Assembly: GCA_903842065.1 (NCBI GenBank)
Contig: CAIMKZ010000100.1
Location: 124,001 to 188,000, forward strand
Origin: an uncultured Acidobacteriaceae bacterium
GTDB taxonomy: Bacteria > Acidobacteriota > Terriglobia > Terriglobales > Acidobacteriaceae
Length of the DNA: 64,000 bases
Reading direction: 5' to 3'
The notes under the pieces were generated by a model, which was not told the DNA's origin, searched no databases, and saw nothing but the letters and a program-made list of their open reading frames with translations. Made by a program: the position numbers and the translations under genes. Each line of letters begins with the position of its first letter. The first letter of the stretch is position 1. Shown here one piece after another: positions 1 to 7,760 of the stretch.

Positions 1-1352
1 CCGAAGGTCCGCGCCTCCAGAATCAGCGGATCGACGAGCGTGCCCGCGATGCGGCTTCCGCGGTTGGCCGACAGCGACTCCCGCATCAGCTCCAGATCCC
101 CGACAAACTCCGCCGCGCAACGGTAAGGGCTCAGCGCCTGGGCCAGCATCTCGCCTCCGGCTGAGATCGCATAAGCCGTCACCGGCAGCGCCGCGCGATC
201 CGACCCACCGCCCAGCGTCCGCCGCAACCGCGCCTCCACGCAGATCGCAAACCGCCGATAGAGCTCTGCTTCGTACTGCTCTCCAAAGACCTCTGGAGTC
301 TGCGCCTGGGCAAGGTACCCATCGAGCCTCTCTAGCAGAGCCGTACTCACTCCCTGCTGCCCGGCGCTGGTCGTCAGCAGGTCGATCACAGCATTCAGCC
401 GCTGCTGGTAGTGGTGGAACAGGTGTCCCTGCGCCAGCTCCACCGCCTCACGAGTTACGTCCGGCGTCACAAACGGATTGCCGTCCCGGTCGCCCCCGAT
501 CCACGATCCGAAGCCCAGCACCCGAGGCAGGTCCACGGCCTCAATCTCTACTTCGTACACTGCGCGGATCGCGCCGGCAATCTCGCCGTAGACGGCCGCC
601 GCGCTCGCAAAGATCGAGACATCGTAGTAATCGAGCCCCGTCTTGATCTCGTCATAGACCGTCGGCCGTTGCGACCGCACCTCGTCGGTCTGCCACAGCG
701 CCGTAATCTCGGCCATCAGCAGCTCTTCGAGCCGCCGTATCGCTTCTGTGGGCAAAGGAATGCGGTCCAGCCTGCCCAGGTACTCGACGATCCGACGCCG
801 CTTCACCATCACCGTCCGCCGCGCCGTCTCCGTAGGATGCGCTGTAAACACCGGCGTCACCAGCACCCGGCTCAGGTACTCAAGCGCCTCGGCCGGCCCA
901 ATGCCCACCTCGCGCATCGCGGTTAGCGTACCCTCGATCGATCCGCGCTGCCGACCGGCCCGACCGCTCAACTGCAAAGCCATGCGCCGCCGCTTGCGGT
1001 GGTTTGTCTCGGCCAGATTGGTCAGCTCGAAGAAGAATGCGAAGGCCCGCGTCAGCAGCGTGGCCTGCTCCACAGCCAGCGACTGAACCAGCCTGGCCGC
1101 CATCTGGCCCTGCCGACCGGCCTCAGCGCCATCGCCGCGCCCCTCGGCCTCGCGCCGCGCAATCGTGCCCTGCCGCAGCGCTTCTACCTGCGCATAAAAC
1201 TCGTCGCCGGCCTGCTCGCGCAGCACAGCCCCCAACAGCGTTCCCAGCGAGCGCACATCCCGCCGCAAAGGCGCGTCTTTCAACTCGCCCGTCTGCGCCT
1301 CAAGCTCCGCCAGACGCTGCTGCCAGTCCTCCGGGTTCCATAAAAGAGCCAT
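1..1352 (-). CDS. ppc: Phosphoenolpyruvate carboxylase, N-terminal part (cut by window edge)
   Basis: Carboxylates phosphoenolpyruvate to oxaloacetate, a cytoplasmic anaplerotic reaction. Reading the minus strand from the ATG at 1352 gives an open frame that runs off the window start: MALLWNPEDW, then the family signature VFTAHPTE at about residues 168-175, which carries the catalytic His, and later GGDRDGNP, the second conserved PEPC motif. About 450 residues of the usual 900 are visible. The next gene upstream is the ABC-F gene, about 220 bases away across a repeat. Family assignment is firm; completeness cannot be judged. Confidence 0.93.
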   Translation of the reverse strand, partial: MALLWNPEDWQQRLAELEAQTGELKDAPLRRDVRSLGTLLGAVLREQAGDEFYAQVEALRQGTIARREAEGRGDGAEAGRQGQMAARLVQSLAVEQATLLTRAFAFFFELTNLAETNHRKRRRMALQLSGRAGRQRGSIEGTLTAMREVGIGPAEALEYLSRVLVTPVFTAHPTETARRTVMVKRRRIVEYLGRLDRIPLPTEAIRRLEELLMAEITALWQTDEVRSQRPTVYDEIKTGLDYYDVSIFASAAAVYGEIAGAIRAVYEVEIEAVDLPRVLGFGSWIGGDRDGNPFVTPDVTREAVELAQGHLFHHYQQRLNAVIDLLTTSAGQQGVSTALLERLDGYLAQAQTPEVFGEQYEAELYRRFAICVEARLRRTLGGGSDRAALPVTAYAISAGGEMLAQALSPYRCAAEFVGDLELMRESLSANRGSRIAGTLVDPLILEARTF

Positions 1353-1423
1353 GTGCTTTGATTATCCACGAGGCGTACTGTTAGTTCGCTTTTCCTTATA
1401 CGTCCAGCGCAGTCTCAAAAGAG

Positions 1424-1554
1424 TCCCGGAGGGACGCCGCGAAATTAGCCCCGGGTGGAGTTCGCCGACAGGCGAACGGGAACCCGGGGATAGGACAGGG
1501 AAACAACATAGCCCCGTAGGGGCGTCCGAACCCAGCCACGAATCTACGCCCCGG
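1424..1554. repeat. Composite palindromic intergenic repeat, copy 1
   Basis: The stretch reads GGAGGGACGCC, then TTAGCCCCGGG facing AACCCGGGGATAGG, then TAGCCCCGTAGGGGCG followed by CGAACCCAGCCAC. The same modules in the same order recur at 3684-3781, so the ABC-F gene is flanked by one copy on each side. Each module is an inverted repeat. It resembles REP-type elements; no transposase gene is present in the window. Confidence 0.75.
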
Positions 1555-1569
1555 ACCACAAGGCCAAAC

Positions 1570-3558
1570 TCACCCCTCCAACTGCTCCATCAAATCTTCC
1601 CACTCGGCAGTCAGTGCTTCGAGCTGCCCCCGCAGCTCCTCGGCCAGCACCGTCAGCCGCTGCGTCTCCGCCGCAGAAACATACACGCCCAGTTGCTCTT
1701 CTGTATGCGCAATTGCGGCCTCAAGGCGCGGAATCTCCTCTTCAAGAAACGCACACCGCTCCTCCATCTGCTTCTGCTTGATGGGATTCAGCCGCTTCGG
1801 CTTCGCAGCCTCCTGCTCGTCGTCCGCGCCGCTCTTCACCTCTTCCGCAGCCTGCTTCACAACGCGCTTGTCATCCTGAGCGGAGCGACGGATCTGCGTT
1901 TGCTTTTCGGACGCGGGTGCCCCAGGTCTCGATTCTGAGACCTGGGATTCGACAAGCGACTCCTTCTTTCTCAGGTAGTCCTCGTAGTTGCCCTCAAACG
2001 CCGTGATTGCGCCGTTCTCCACTTCCAATACGCGCGTCGCCAGCCGGTCGATGAAGTACCGATCGTGCGACACAAACACCACTGTCCCTGAAAACGCCGC
2101 GATGGCGTCGAGCAGCACGTCTTTGGCGCGCATGTCCAGGTGGTTGGTCGGCTCATCGAGCAGCAGAAAGTTCGACGGCGAAACCAGAATCCGTGCCAGT
2201 GCGTAACGATTGCGTTCGCCGCCCGAGAGCACGCCGAGAGGCTTGAATACATCGTCGCCCGAGAAGAGGAAGCAGCCGAGCAGCGAGCGAAGCTCGTTTT
2301 CTGGCACCTTCACCGCCGCGCGGCTCAGATCGTCCAGCATGCGCGCGTCGGGGTCCAGCACCTTGTACTGGTCCTGCGCAAAGTACTCCGCCAGTACATT
2401 GTGGCCAAGCTTCACCGTGCCTGCCGTGGCCGGCTCGTCACCTGTTAGCAGTTTGATCAGCGTGGATTTGCCCGCGCCGTTGACGCCCACCAGCGCCACG
2501 CGATCACCGCGCTCGATGGTGAACCGCCCGCCAGCAAAAACGTGCTTCGCGCCGTAGCTCTTTCCAAGATTCTCCGCTTCCACAACCGTGCGACCCGAGG
2601 GCGGCGGCTGCGGAAACTTGAAGTGAATCACGGCCTCTTCTTCGGGAACCTCAATCCGCTCGATCTTTTCCAGTTCCTTGATGCGCGACTGCACCTGCTT
2701 GGCTTTTGTCGCCTGAGCGCGGAAGCGGTTGATGAAGGCCTCAAGGTGCTCAATCTGGTCGCGCTGGTTCTTGTAGCCCGCAATGAGCTGGGCGCGGCGC
2801 TCGTCTTTTTGGGAAAGATACTTTGTGAAGTTGCCCTGGTAAATCGTCAGCCGCTTGTTCCAGATCTCGACGGTGCGGTCGATGGTCACATCGAGAAAGT
2901 AGCGGTCGTGCGAGATGAGGATGTAGCCGAAGGGATAGCTCTTGAGATAGTCCTCGAGCCAGTTCCGCGTCTCAAGGTCCAAATGATTCGTTGGCTCGTC
3001 GAGCAGCAACAGGTTGGGCTTGGCCAGCAGCAGCTTGGCCAGTGCGATGCGCATCTGCCAGCCACCGGAAAATTCATCGGTAAGCCGCGACCAATCCTGC
3101 TTCACGAAGCCCAGACCGGTCAAGACCGCGCCTACTTGCGCATCCAGAGCGTAGCCGTCCAGCGCGTGATAGCGCTCCTGAAGCATGGAGTATCGATCGG
3201 CCATCGACGCGTACTCCGGGCTTGCGTGGTCGAGCGAGGCCATCTCCGCGGCGGCGCGCTCCACCTCGCGCTCCATCTCGCGAATGCCGTCAAAGACCGT
3301 GAGGCACTCTTCAAATATCGTCCGGCCAGTGAGCTGCAACCCCTCCTGCGGAAGGTAGCCAATGCTCATGCCGCGGGTGCGGTTCTCCGCGCCGTAGTCG
3401 AGGGATTCGAGGCCGGCCAGAACCTTCATCAGCGTCGATTTGCCGGTGCCGTTCGCGCCTACGAGAGCGGTTTTTTCGTTGCTCCGGATGAGCCAGTTGG
3501 CCTCAAGAAACAGGACGCGCGGGCCAAAGCGCTTGCCGGCATTTTCTAGCGATATCAT
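1570..3558 (-). CDS. ABC-F family ATPase (ribosome-associated, Uup/EttA type)
   Basis: Soluble 662-residue protein with two ATP-binding cassettes and no membrane domain, the layout of ABC-F translation factors that act at the ribosomal E site. Cassette 1 has GANGTGKST (about 34-42), FSGGWQMRIALAKLL and LLLDEPTNHLD; cassette 2 has GVNGAGKST, LSGGERNRYALARIL and a second LLLDEPTNHLD. The C-terminus (about 580-662) is a predicted coiled coil, as in Uup. Residues about 538-563, between cassette 2 and the coiled coil, are encoded by two dispersed intergenic repeats read in frame (1870-1902 and 1915-1947). The exact subgroup is uncertain. Confidence 0.9.
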   Translation of the reverse strand: MISLENAGKRFGPRVLFLEANWLIRSNEKTALVGANGTGKSTLMKVLAGLESLDYGAENRTRGMSIGYLPQEGLQLTGRTIFEECLTVFDGIREMEREVERAAAEMASLDHASPEYASMADRYSMLQERYHALDGYALDAQVGAVLTGLGFVKQDWSRLTDEFSGGWQMRIALAKLLLAKPNLLLLDEPTNHLDLETRNWLEDYLKSYPFGYILISHDRYFLDVTIDRTVEIWNKRLTIYQGNFTKYLSQKDERRAQLIAGYKNQRDQIEHLEAFINRFRAQATKAKQVQSRIKELEKIERIEVPEEEAVIHFKFPQPPPSGRTVVEAENLGKSYGAKHVFAGGRFTIERGDRVALVGVNGAGKSTLIKLLTGDEPATAGTVKLGHNVLAEYFAQDQYKVLDPDARMLDDLSRAAVKVPENELRSLLGCFLFSGDDVFKPLGVLSGGERNRYALARILVSPSNFLLLDEPTNHLDMRAKDVLLDAIAAFSGTVVFVSHDRYFIDRLATRVLEVENGAITAFEGNYEDYLRKKESLVESQVSESRPGAPASEKQTQIRRSAQDDKRVVKQAAEEVKSGADDEQEAAKPKRLNPIKQKQMEERCAFLEEEIPRLEAAIAHTEEQLGVYVSAAETQRLTVLAEELRGQLEALTAEWEDLMEQLEG
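1870..1902. repeat. TCATCCTGAG...GATCTGCG repeat inside the ABC-F gene
   Basis: TCATCCTGAGCGGAGCGACG followed by GATCTGCG matches the repeats at 23969-24003 and 48923-48956, which are intergenic. Here it is translated in frame as part of the ABC-F linker and keeps the frame open. Confidence 0.75.
1915..1947. repeat. Variable-stem hairpin element inside the ABC-F gene
   Basis: GGGTGCCCCAGGTCTCGATT continuing to GAGACCTGGGA. Stem CCCAGGTCTC/GAGACCTGGG. Same family as the element at 5598-5630, but here it is coding sequence. It lies 12 bases from the preceding repeat, so two different elements sit side by side in one linker. Confidence 0.85.
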
Positions 3559-3683
3559 TCGCTTCTATTTTCGCAGAGAGACGCAGAATGGCAGATTGAC
3601 TCAGGGACGGATCTCAGCAGAACTGCCGCCGACGCCTGCATCCCGCTGATAGCGCCAGACCTTCACGCAGTGGCTACGCCTGC

Positions 3684-3781
3684 ATCCCAGAGGGATGCCA
3701 CGAGATTAGCCCAGGATGAAATCCTGGGTTAAGGGCAATTATGAATTCCTAGCCCCGCAGGGGCGGCCGAACCCAGCCACT
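3684..3781. repeat. Composite palindromic intergenic repeat, copy 2
   Basis: CCCAGAGGGATGCCACGAGA, TTAGCCCAGGAT facing ATCCTGGGTTAAGG, then TAGCCCCGCAGGGGCG and CGAACCCAGCCAC. Same module order as 1424-1554, with the inner stem changed on both arms (CCCCGGG/CCCGGGG there, CCCAGGAT/ATCCTGGG here). It fills most of the gap between the ABC-F and yceH genes. Confidence 0.75.
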
Positions 3782-3810
3782 GCTCACTGAGATACAGCAG
3801 AGAAGCCCGC

Positions 3811-4464
3811 TCAACTCCCAAACAAACTGTCAATCTTCTGCCGTAACGACTCTACCTCCCGCCGCAACTCCGCAACCTCATTTTCGAGGCTCTCGACGCG
3901 TTCGTCGCTCGCCGCTGGACCTGCCCCCGAAACCGGCGAAGCAAAACTCGCCGCCTCAACCGCCCCACACAGCAGATGTGCGTAGCGCGATTCGCGCGAG
4001 CCCGGCTGGCGCGGAAGCATGACGGCGAGCGAAGGCTCGCGCTGCATCAGCTTTTCGAGTCCCGCGAGCACGTCGGCGATCTCTATAAATCGATGCATGC
4101 GCTCGGTACGCCCGCGCAGTTCGCCCGGCGTCTGCGGCCCGCGCAGCAGCAGCACGCACACCAGCGCCGACTCCGCACGACTGAAGTTGAAGGCCTCGCC
4201 AAGCGTGTGCTCGTACTTGGCAACCCGGCCCTCGGCCGAGCGCGAGGCACCTGCCATGCGCAGCTCTTCGAGCCCGTGGATGGCCTGGCGCACGTCAGCC
4301 TCGTCCAGCGTCATCACCGGCTCGCGGTTCGACTTCTGATTGCACGCATTCATGAGCGCGTTGAGCGAAAGCGGATAATACTCCGGCGTGGTCGCCTCTT
4401 TTTCCATCAGCGCGCCGAGTACGCGGGCCTCGGCAGCTGTAAGCACAATTGGATCGGCCGTCAT
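3811..4464 (-). CDS. yceH: YceH/DUF480 winged-helix protein
   Basis: 217 residues starting MTADPIVLTAAEARVLGALM, followed by EKEATTPEYYPLSLNALMNA and CNQKSNREPVM, the hallmark N-terminus of DUF480 (YceH) proteins, which fold as two winged-helix domains. Molecular role is not established for the family. The C-terminus (about 190-217) is a heptad-rich helix, ENEVAELRREVESLRQKI, likely a coiled coil. An ATG at 4464 was chosen over the upstream start at 4533 because family homology begins there. Confidence 0.88.
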   Translation of the reverse strand: MTADPIVLTAAEARVLGALMEKEATTPEYYPLSLNALMNACNQKSNREPVMTLDEADVRQAIHGLEELRMAGASRSAEGRVAKYEHTLGEAFNFSRAESALVCVLLLRGPQTPGELRGRTERMHRFIEIADVLAGLEKLMQREPSLAVMLPRQPGSRESRYAHLLCGAVEAASFASPVSGAGPAASDERVESLENEVAELRREVESLRQKIDSLFGS

Positions 4465-4593
4465 GCTTCTATTTTTGCATCCGGGGCGGCTGCGGTCTGC
4501 GCCTCGGCTCGAACGAAGAGATGCCTCGATCACGTTCCTGTCTAGGTGTAAAGCACACCTTTCAGGGTAGACTGGTTAGCGGAGAACTTCCTC

Positions 4594-5079
4594 ATGAAGC
4601 TGCGCAATCTTTCCACCGTTGCAATCGCCGCCGCCTTCGCACTGTTCGCATTTGCTCCCACCGCCGCTCACGCGCAGTTTGCCGCGCCTCCGCTTGCCGC
4701 TTCCACGGTTCCGGCCGCCGATCTGATTCAGCCCGCCGACCTCAACAAGCTGCTCTCGGGTCCAGCCGCCGCTCGCCCACTGATTCTGCAAGTGGGTTCG
4801 AAGCTGATGTTCGATCAGGCGCACATCCCCGGTTCGGAGTACATCGGCGCCGGCTCACAGCCCGATGGGCTGAACGCACTAACCACGCGTGTAAAGACTC
4901 TTGCGAAGAACAAATTCATCGCCCTCTACTGCGGCTGCTGCCCGTGGGGCCGCTGCCCCAACGTGGGCAACGCCTACAAGGCGCTGCGCGATCAGGGCTT
5001 CACCAACGTAAAGGTCGTCTACATGGCGAACAACTTCGGCGCGGACTGGGTTACGCCGGGTTATCCGGTAGCGCACTAA
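4594..5079 (+). CDS. Secreted rhodanese-like domain protein with Cys-rich active loop
   Basis: 161 residues with a signal peptide (MKLRNLSTVAIAAAFALFAF, cleavage near AHA-QF), then a rhodanese-like fold: LILQVGSKLMFDQAHIPGSE is the usual strand/helix pair, and the catalytic loop position reads YCGCCPWGRCPN, with four cysteines where a classical rhodanese has one. A role in sulfur transfer or periplasmic thiol chemistry is inferred. GGAG lies 9 bases before the ATG. A TlpA-like gene follows after one base, suggesting translational coupling and a shared redox function. Confidence 0.85.
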   Translation: MKLRNLSTVAIAAAFALFAFAPTAAHAQFAAPPLAASTVPAADLIQPADLNKLLSGPAAARPLILQVGSKLMFDQAHIPGSEYIGAGSQPDGLNALTTRVKTLAKNKFIALYCGCCPWGRCPNVGNAYKALRDQGFTNVKVVYMANNFGADWVTPGYPVAH

Positions 5080-5080
5080 G

Positions 5081-5593
5081 ATGCTGACTCGAAGACTGCG
5101 CCAATCTGTCGCGCTGCTTGCAGTGGCGCTAGGTGCTGTGTACGCGCAGGCCGCGCCGCCAGCTTCTTTGCTGGTGAACCATAAGGCTCCCGGAGTTGTA
5201 TCGCACGATCTGAACGGCAAGCCGCTCAATCTGGCCGCGCTGCGCGGAAAGGTTGTCCTGCTCAACTTCTGGGCCACATGGTGCGCGCCCTGCCAGCTTG
5301 AGATGCCCGCCTTCGAGCGCTGGCAGAAGCAGTACGCCGCGCAGGGCCTTGCTGTCGCCGGCATCTCCATGGACGACGATGCCGGCGCTGTCCGCAAGAC
5401 GATCACAAAGTTGCGTGTGAGCTATCCCATCGCAATGGGCACAGCTGCGCTGGGCCGCAGCTACGGCGGCGTGCTCGGTTTACCGGAGACGTTTCTGATC
5501 GATCGCGCAGGCGTGATCCGCGCGCAGTTCCAGGGCGAAACCGATCTCAACAAGATTGAAGCCGCAATCAAGTCATTGCTTGAAAGCCACTAA
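5081..5593 (+). CDS. TlpA/ResA-type thiol-disulfide oxidoreductase
   Basis: 170 residues with an N-terminal signal or anchor (LRQSVALLAVALGAVYAQAA) and a thioredoxin-like domain with the redox motif WCAPC in LLNFWATWCAPCQLEMPAF (about 64-82). The cis-proline region GLPETFLIDRAGVI is present. Such proteins act outside the cytoplasmic membrane and reduce cysteines, for example in apocytochrome c. The start ATG is one base after the rhodanese stop codon, so the two are almost certainly one operon. CcmG-like function is possible, as no other CcmG candidate is in the window. Confidence 0.88.
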   Translation: MLTRRLRQSVALLAVALGAVYAQAAPPASLLVNHKAPGVVSHDLNGKPLNLAALRGKVVLLNFWATWCAPCQLEMPAFERWQKQYAAQGLAVAGISMDDDAGAVRKTITKLRVSYPIAMGTAALGRSYGGVLGLPETFLIDRAGVIRAQFQGETDLNKIEAAIKSLLESH

Positions 5594-5597
5594 TCCA

Positions 5598-5630
5598 GGG
5601 TGCCCCAGGTCTCGATTTTGAGACCTGGGA
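5598..5630. repeat. Variable-stem hairpin element
   Basis: GGGTGCCCCAGGTCTCGATT to GAGACCTGGGA, right flank AAGATCGATACCAACC. Lies in the convergent gap after the TlpA gene. Confidence 0.85.
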
Positions 5631-5682
5631 AAGATCGATACCAACCCCGCCACTCTTACCCAACCGCACTCGTCATCACCAA

Positions 5683-7614
5683 CTACTTCGCAGGCACCAC
5701 CGGCAACTCAATAAAGCTCGCCGTTCCCGCCGCATGCCACACGCGCTGCGTTGCCTTCTGATAGTCCCCCGCCTTGGCGTCGAATATGTTCGCCACAAAC
5801 TTCTGCGGGTTGCGATCGTACAGCGGGAAGAGCGTGGACTGGACCTGCACCATGATGCGATGTCCGGGCAGGAAGACGTGGTTCACCATCGGTAGAGCAA
5901 ATTGATACAGCAGCGGCGTGTCGGCCTTGATCGGCTCGGGCTTTTCAAAACTTGTCCGGTAGCGTCCGCGGAAGATATCTAACGAGATGGGCAGTTCGTA
6001 GCCGCTCAAGTTGCGGTCGTAGCTGTCGATACCGGGGTAGACGTCGATGAGCTTTACCACCCAGTCCGAATCTGTGCCGCTGGTTGAGGCCCACAGGTTC
6101 ACCTTGGGCCGTCCTGCCAGCGTGAGCGCCTCAGTAAGCGGCGCGGTCTCAAAGGTCAGTACGTCTGTCCGGCCGTCGACAAAGCGCTGATCGCGCATCA
6201 GCCACGTCTGCCACGCCGTGTTGTCGTCATATCCGTAAGGACGCGGAGAAAACGGCACAGGCTTGGCCGGGTCGGAGACATATTCGTCGAACTTTTCGCC
6301 CACCGCCGGCGCATCGAAGCCGAGCTTGCCGTTCGCTTCAAGATAGAGCGGCTTCGATTTGTACTCGCAGCCCTCGGCGCAGCTCAGCGGCCACTTTGAG
6401 TAGCGATCCCAGCGGTTCAGGCCGGTGTTGTAGATCAACGCCTTCGCCGTGTCGGCCTTCGGCGCGCCATCTTTCAAATACTGATTGAAGAACGGCACAA
6501 TCACATCGCGCCGGTATTGCAGCGTGGTGTCACCGTTCCAACTTAGCTGTCCGATCGCGAAGCCCTTCCGATTCACCTGGCTATGAAACCACGGGCCCAT
6601 GACGATAAAGTTCTTGTCCCGGTTCGCGCTCTCTGCCTCCACCGCCGCGAAGCTATGCGTCGCGCCCCACATGTCTTCCTGGTCCCACAATCCCTGCTCC
6701 CAGATCGTCGGAACCTTTAGCGTCGTCTTCTTCAATATCTGGTCGAGAGCCTGACCCTGCCAGAAGCTGTCGTAGGCCGCGTGATCGTGCACCAGATGCC
6801 AGTAGGGCAACTGATCGAGGCCGCCTGCGCGCGCAAAGTCCCCGGCCGAGCCTGCTTCGAGAAAGTTCGTGTACTCGTCCCAGTTCTTGCGCACGATGGT
6901 CCGGCCGCGGCCGCGCGCGCTGGTCTGCTCCACAAAGTAGTCGATGTTGAACTGCCGGAACGCGCCGTAGTGGAACCAGTCGTCGCCCATCCAGCCGTCG
7001 ATCATGGGACTCTCGGGTGCGGCCACCTTCAGCGCGGGATGCGCGTTCAACAGAGCCATCACAACCGTGAAGCCCTCGTAAGACGAGCCGATCATGCCGA
7101 CCCGACCATTCGACTCCGGCACGTTCTTCACCAGCCAGTCGATGGTGTCCCAGGCGTCGGTCGTGTCGTTGGGCAGCTTCGGATTGAGCGGCCCCGTCGG
7201 CGGCGGAGTCATCACGTAATCGCCTTCCGACCCGTACTTGCCCCGCACATCCTGATAGACGCGGATGTAGCCCGCGCCGACAAACTGGTCGTCGCCGAGC
7301 GGCATGGCGTTGATCAGCTCCGGCGTATCGCCCGCCGATGCGCGCCCTGCGGCGTTGTACGGTGTCCGCGTCAGCACCATCGGCGCATTCTTTGCGCCCT
7401 GCGGCACCACGATCACCGTGTAGAGCTTGACGCCGTCGCGCATCGGTACCATCTCAACGCGTTTGGTGTAGTTGTAGCCTTCGCGCGGAGCCGTAAAGCT
7501 CTTGGGGATGTTCGGCGTCATGGGCGAGAGCGGTTCCGTGCTCTGTGCGCAAAGCGTGGAGGCGGAAGCGGCAACGGCGGCAAAGACAACTGTAGCAAGG
7601 CGCATGATCAACAA
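5683..7614 (-). CDS. CocE/NonD-type hydrolase, alpha-amino-acid ester hydrolase-like
   Basis: About 643 residues with a signal peptide ending at LCAQ, then an alpha/beta-hydrolase domain of the S15/CocE group. The nucleophile motif is GSSYEGF, in NGRVGMIGSSYEGFTVVMAL, followed by the C-terminal jelly-roll domain of X-Pro dipeptidyl-peptidase proteins (EALTLAGRPKVNLWASTSG onward). Length and the MIDGWMGDDWFHYGAFR stretch resemble alpha-amino-acid ester hydrolases and glutaryl-7-ACA acylases. Substrate is unknown. GGAG lies six bases before the TTG at 7614; the ATG at 7605 is an alternative start. Single gene, convergent with the TlpA gene. Confidence 0.85.
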   Translation of the reverse strand: MLIMRLATVVFAAVAASASTLCAQSTEPLSPMTPNIPKSFTAPREGYNYTKRVEMVPMRDGVKLYTVIVVPQGAKNAPMVLTRTPYNAAGRASAGDTPELINAMPLGDDQFVGAGYIRVYQDVRGKYGSEGDYVMTPPPTGPLNPKLPNDTTDAWDTIDWLVKNVPESNGRVGMIGSSYEGFTVVMALLNAHPALKVAAPESPMIDGWMGDDWFHYGAFRQFNIDYFVEQTSARGRGRTIVRKNWDEYTNFLEAGSAGDFARAGGLDQLPYWHLVHDHAAYDSFWQGQALDQILKKTTLKVPTIWEQGLWDQEDMWGATHSFAAVEAESANRDKNFIVMGPWFHSQVNRKGFAIGQLSWNGDTTLQYRRDVIVPFFNQYLKDGAPKADTAKALIYNTGLNRWDRYSKWPLSCAEGCEYKSKPLYLEANGKLGFDAPAVGEKFDEYVSDPAKPVPFSPRPYGYDDNTAWQTWLMRDQRFVDGRTDVLTFETAPLTEALTLAGRPKVNLWASTSGTDSDWVVKLIDVYPGIDSYDRNLSGYELPISLDIFRGRYRTSFEKPEPIKADTPLLYQFALPMVNHVFLPGHRIMVQVQSTLFPLYDRNPQKFVANIFDAKAGDYQKATQRVWHAAGTASFIELPVVPAK

Positions 7615-7760
7615 ATTCTCCGGGAAGGGAGCGGTCCTTCAGCAAACGAATGTCGCACTGGCGCACTATCGCTCGGCGCGCGCAGGCAGCGCTGCTGAAT
7701 CAACCGGAAGTATATCAAGAATCGAGTGCGCCACAGAGTACCGTCGGCACGCGCCCCCGC

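Noticed and set aside
2542..3549. 335-codon plus-strand open frame opposite the ABC-F gene
   Set aside because: Antisense shadow of a high-G+C gene; no domain and no ribosome binding site.
5081..5593. TlpA-like gene considered as a certain CcmG
   Set aside because: It lies 15 kb from the ccm genes and is paired with a rhodanese; general thiol reductase is the safer call.
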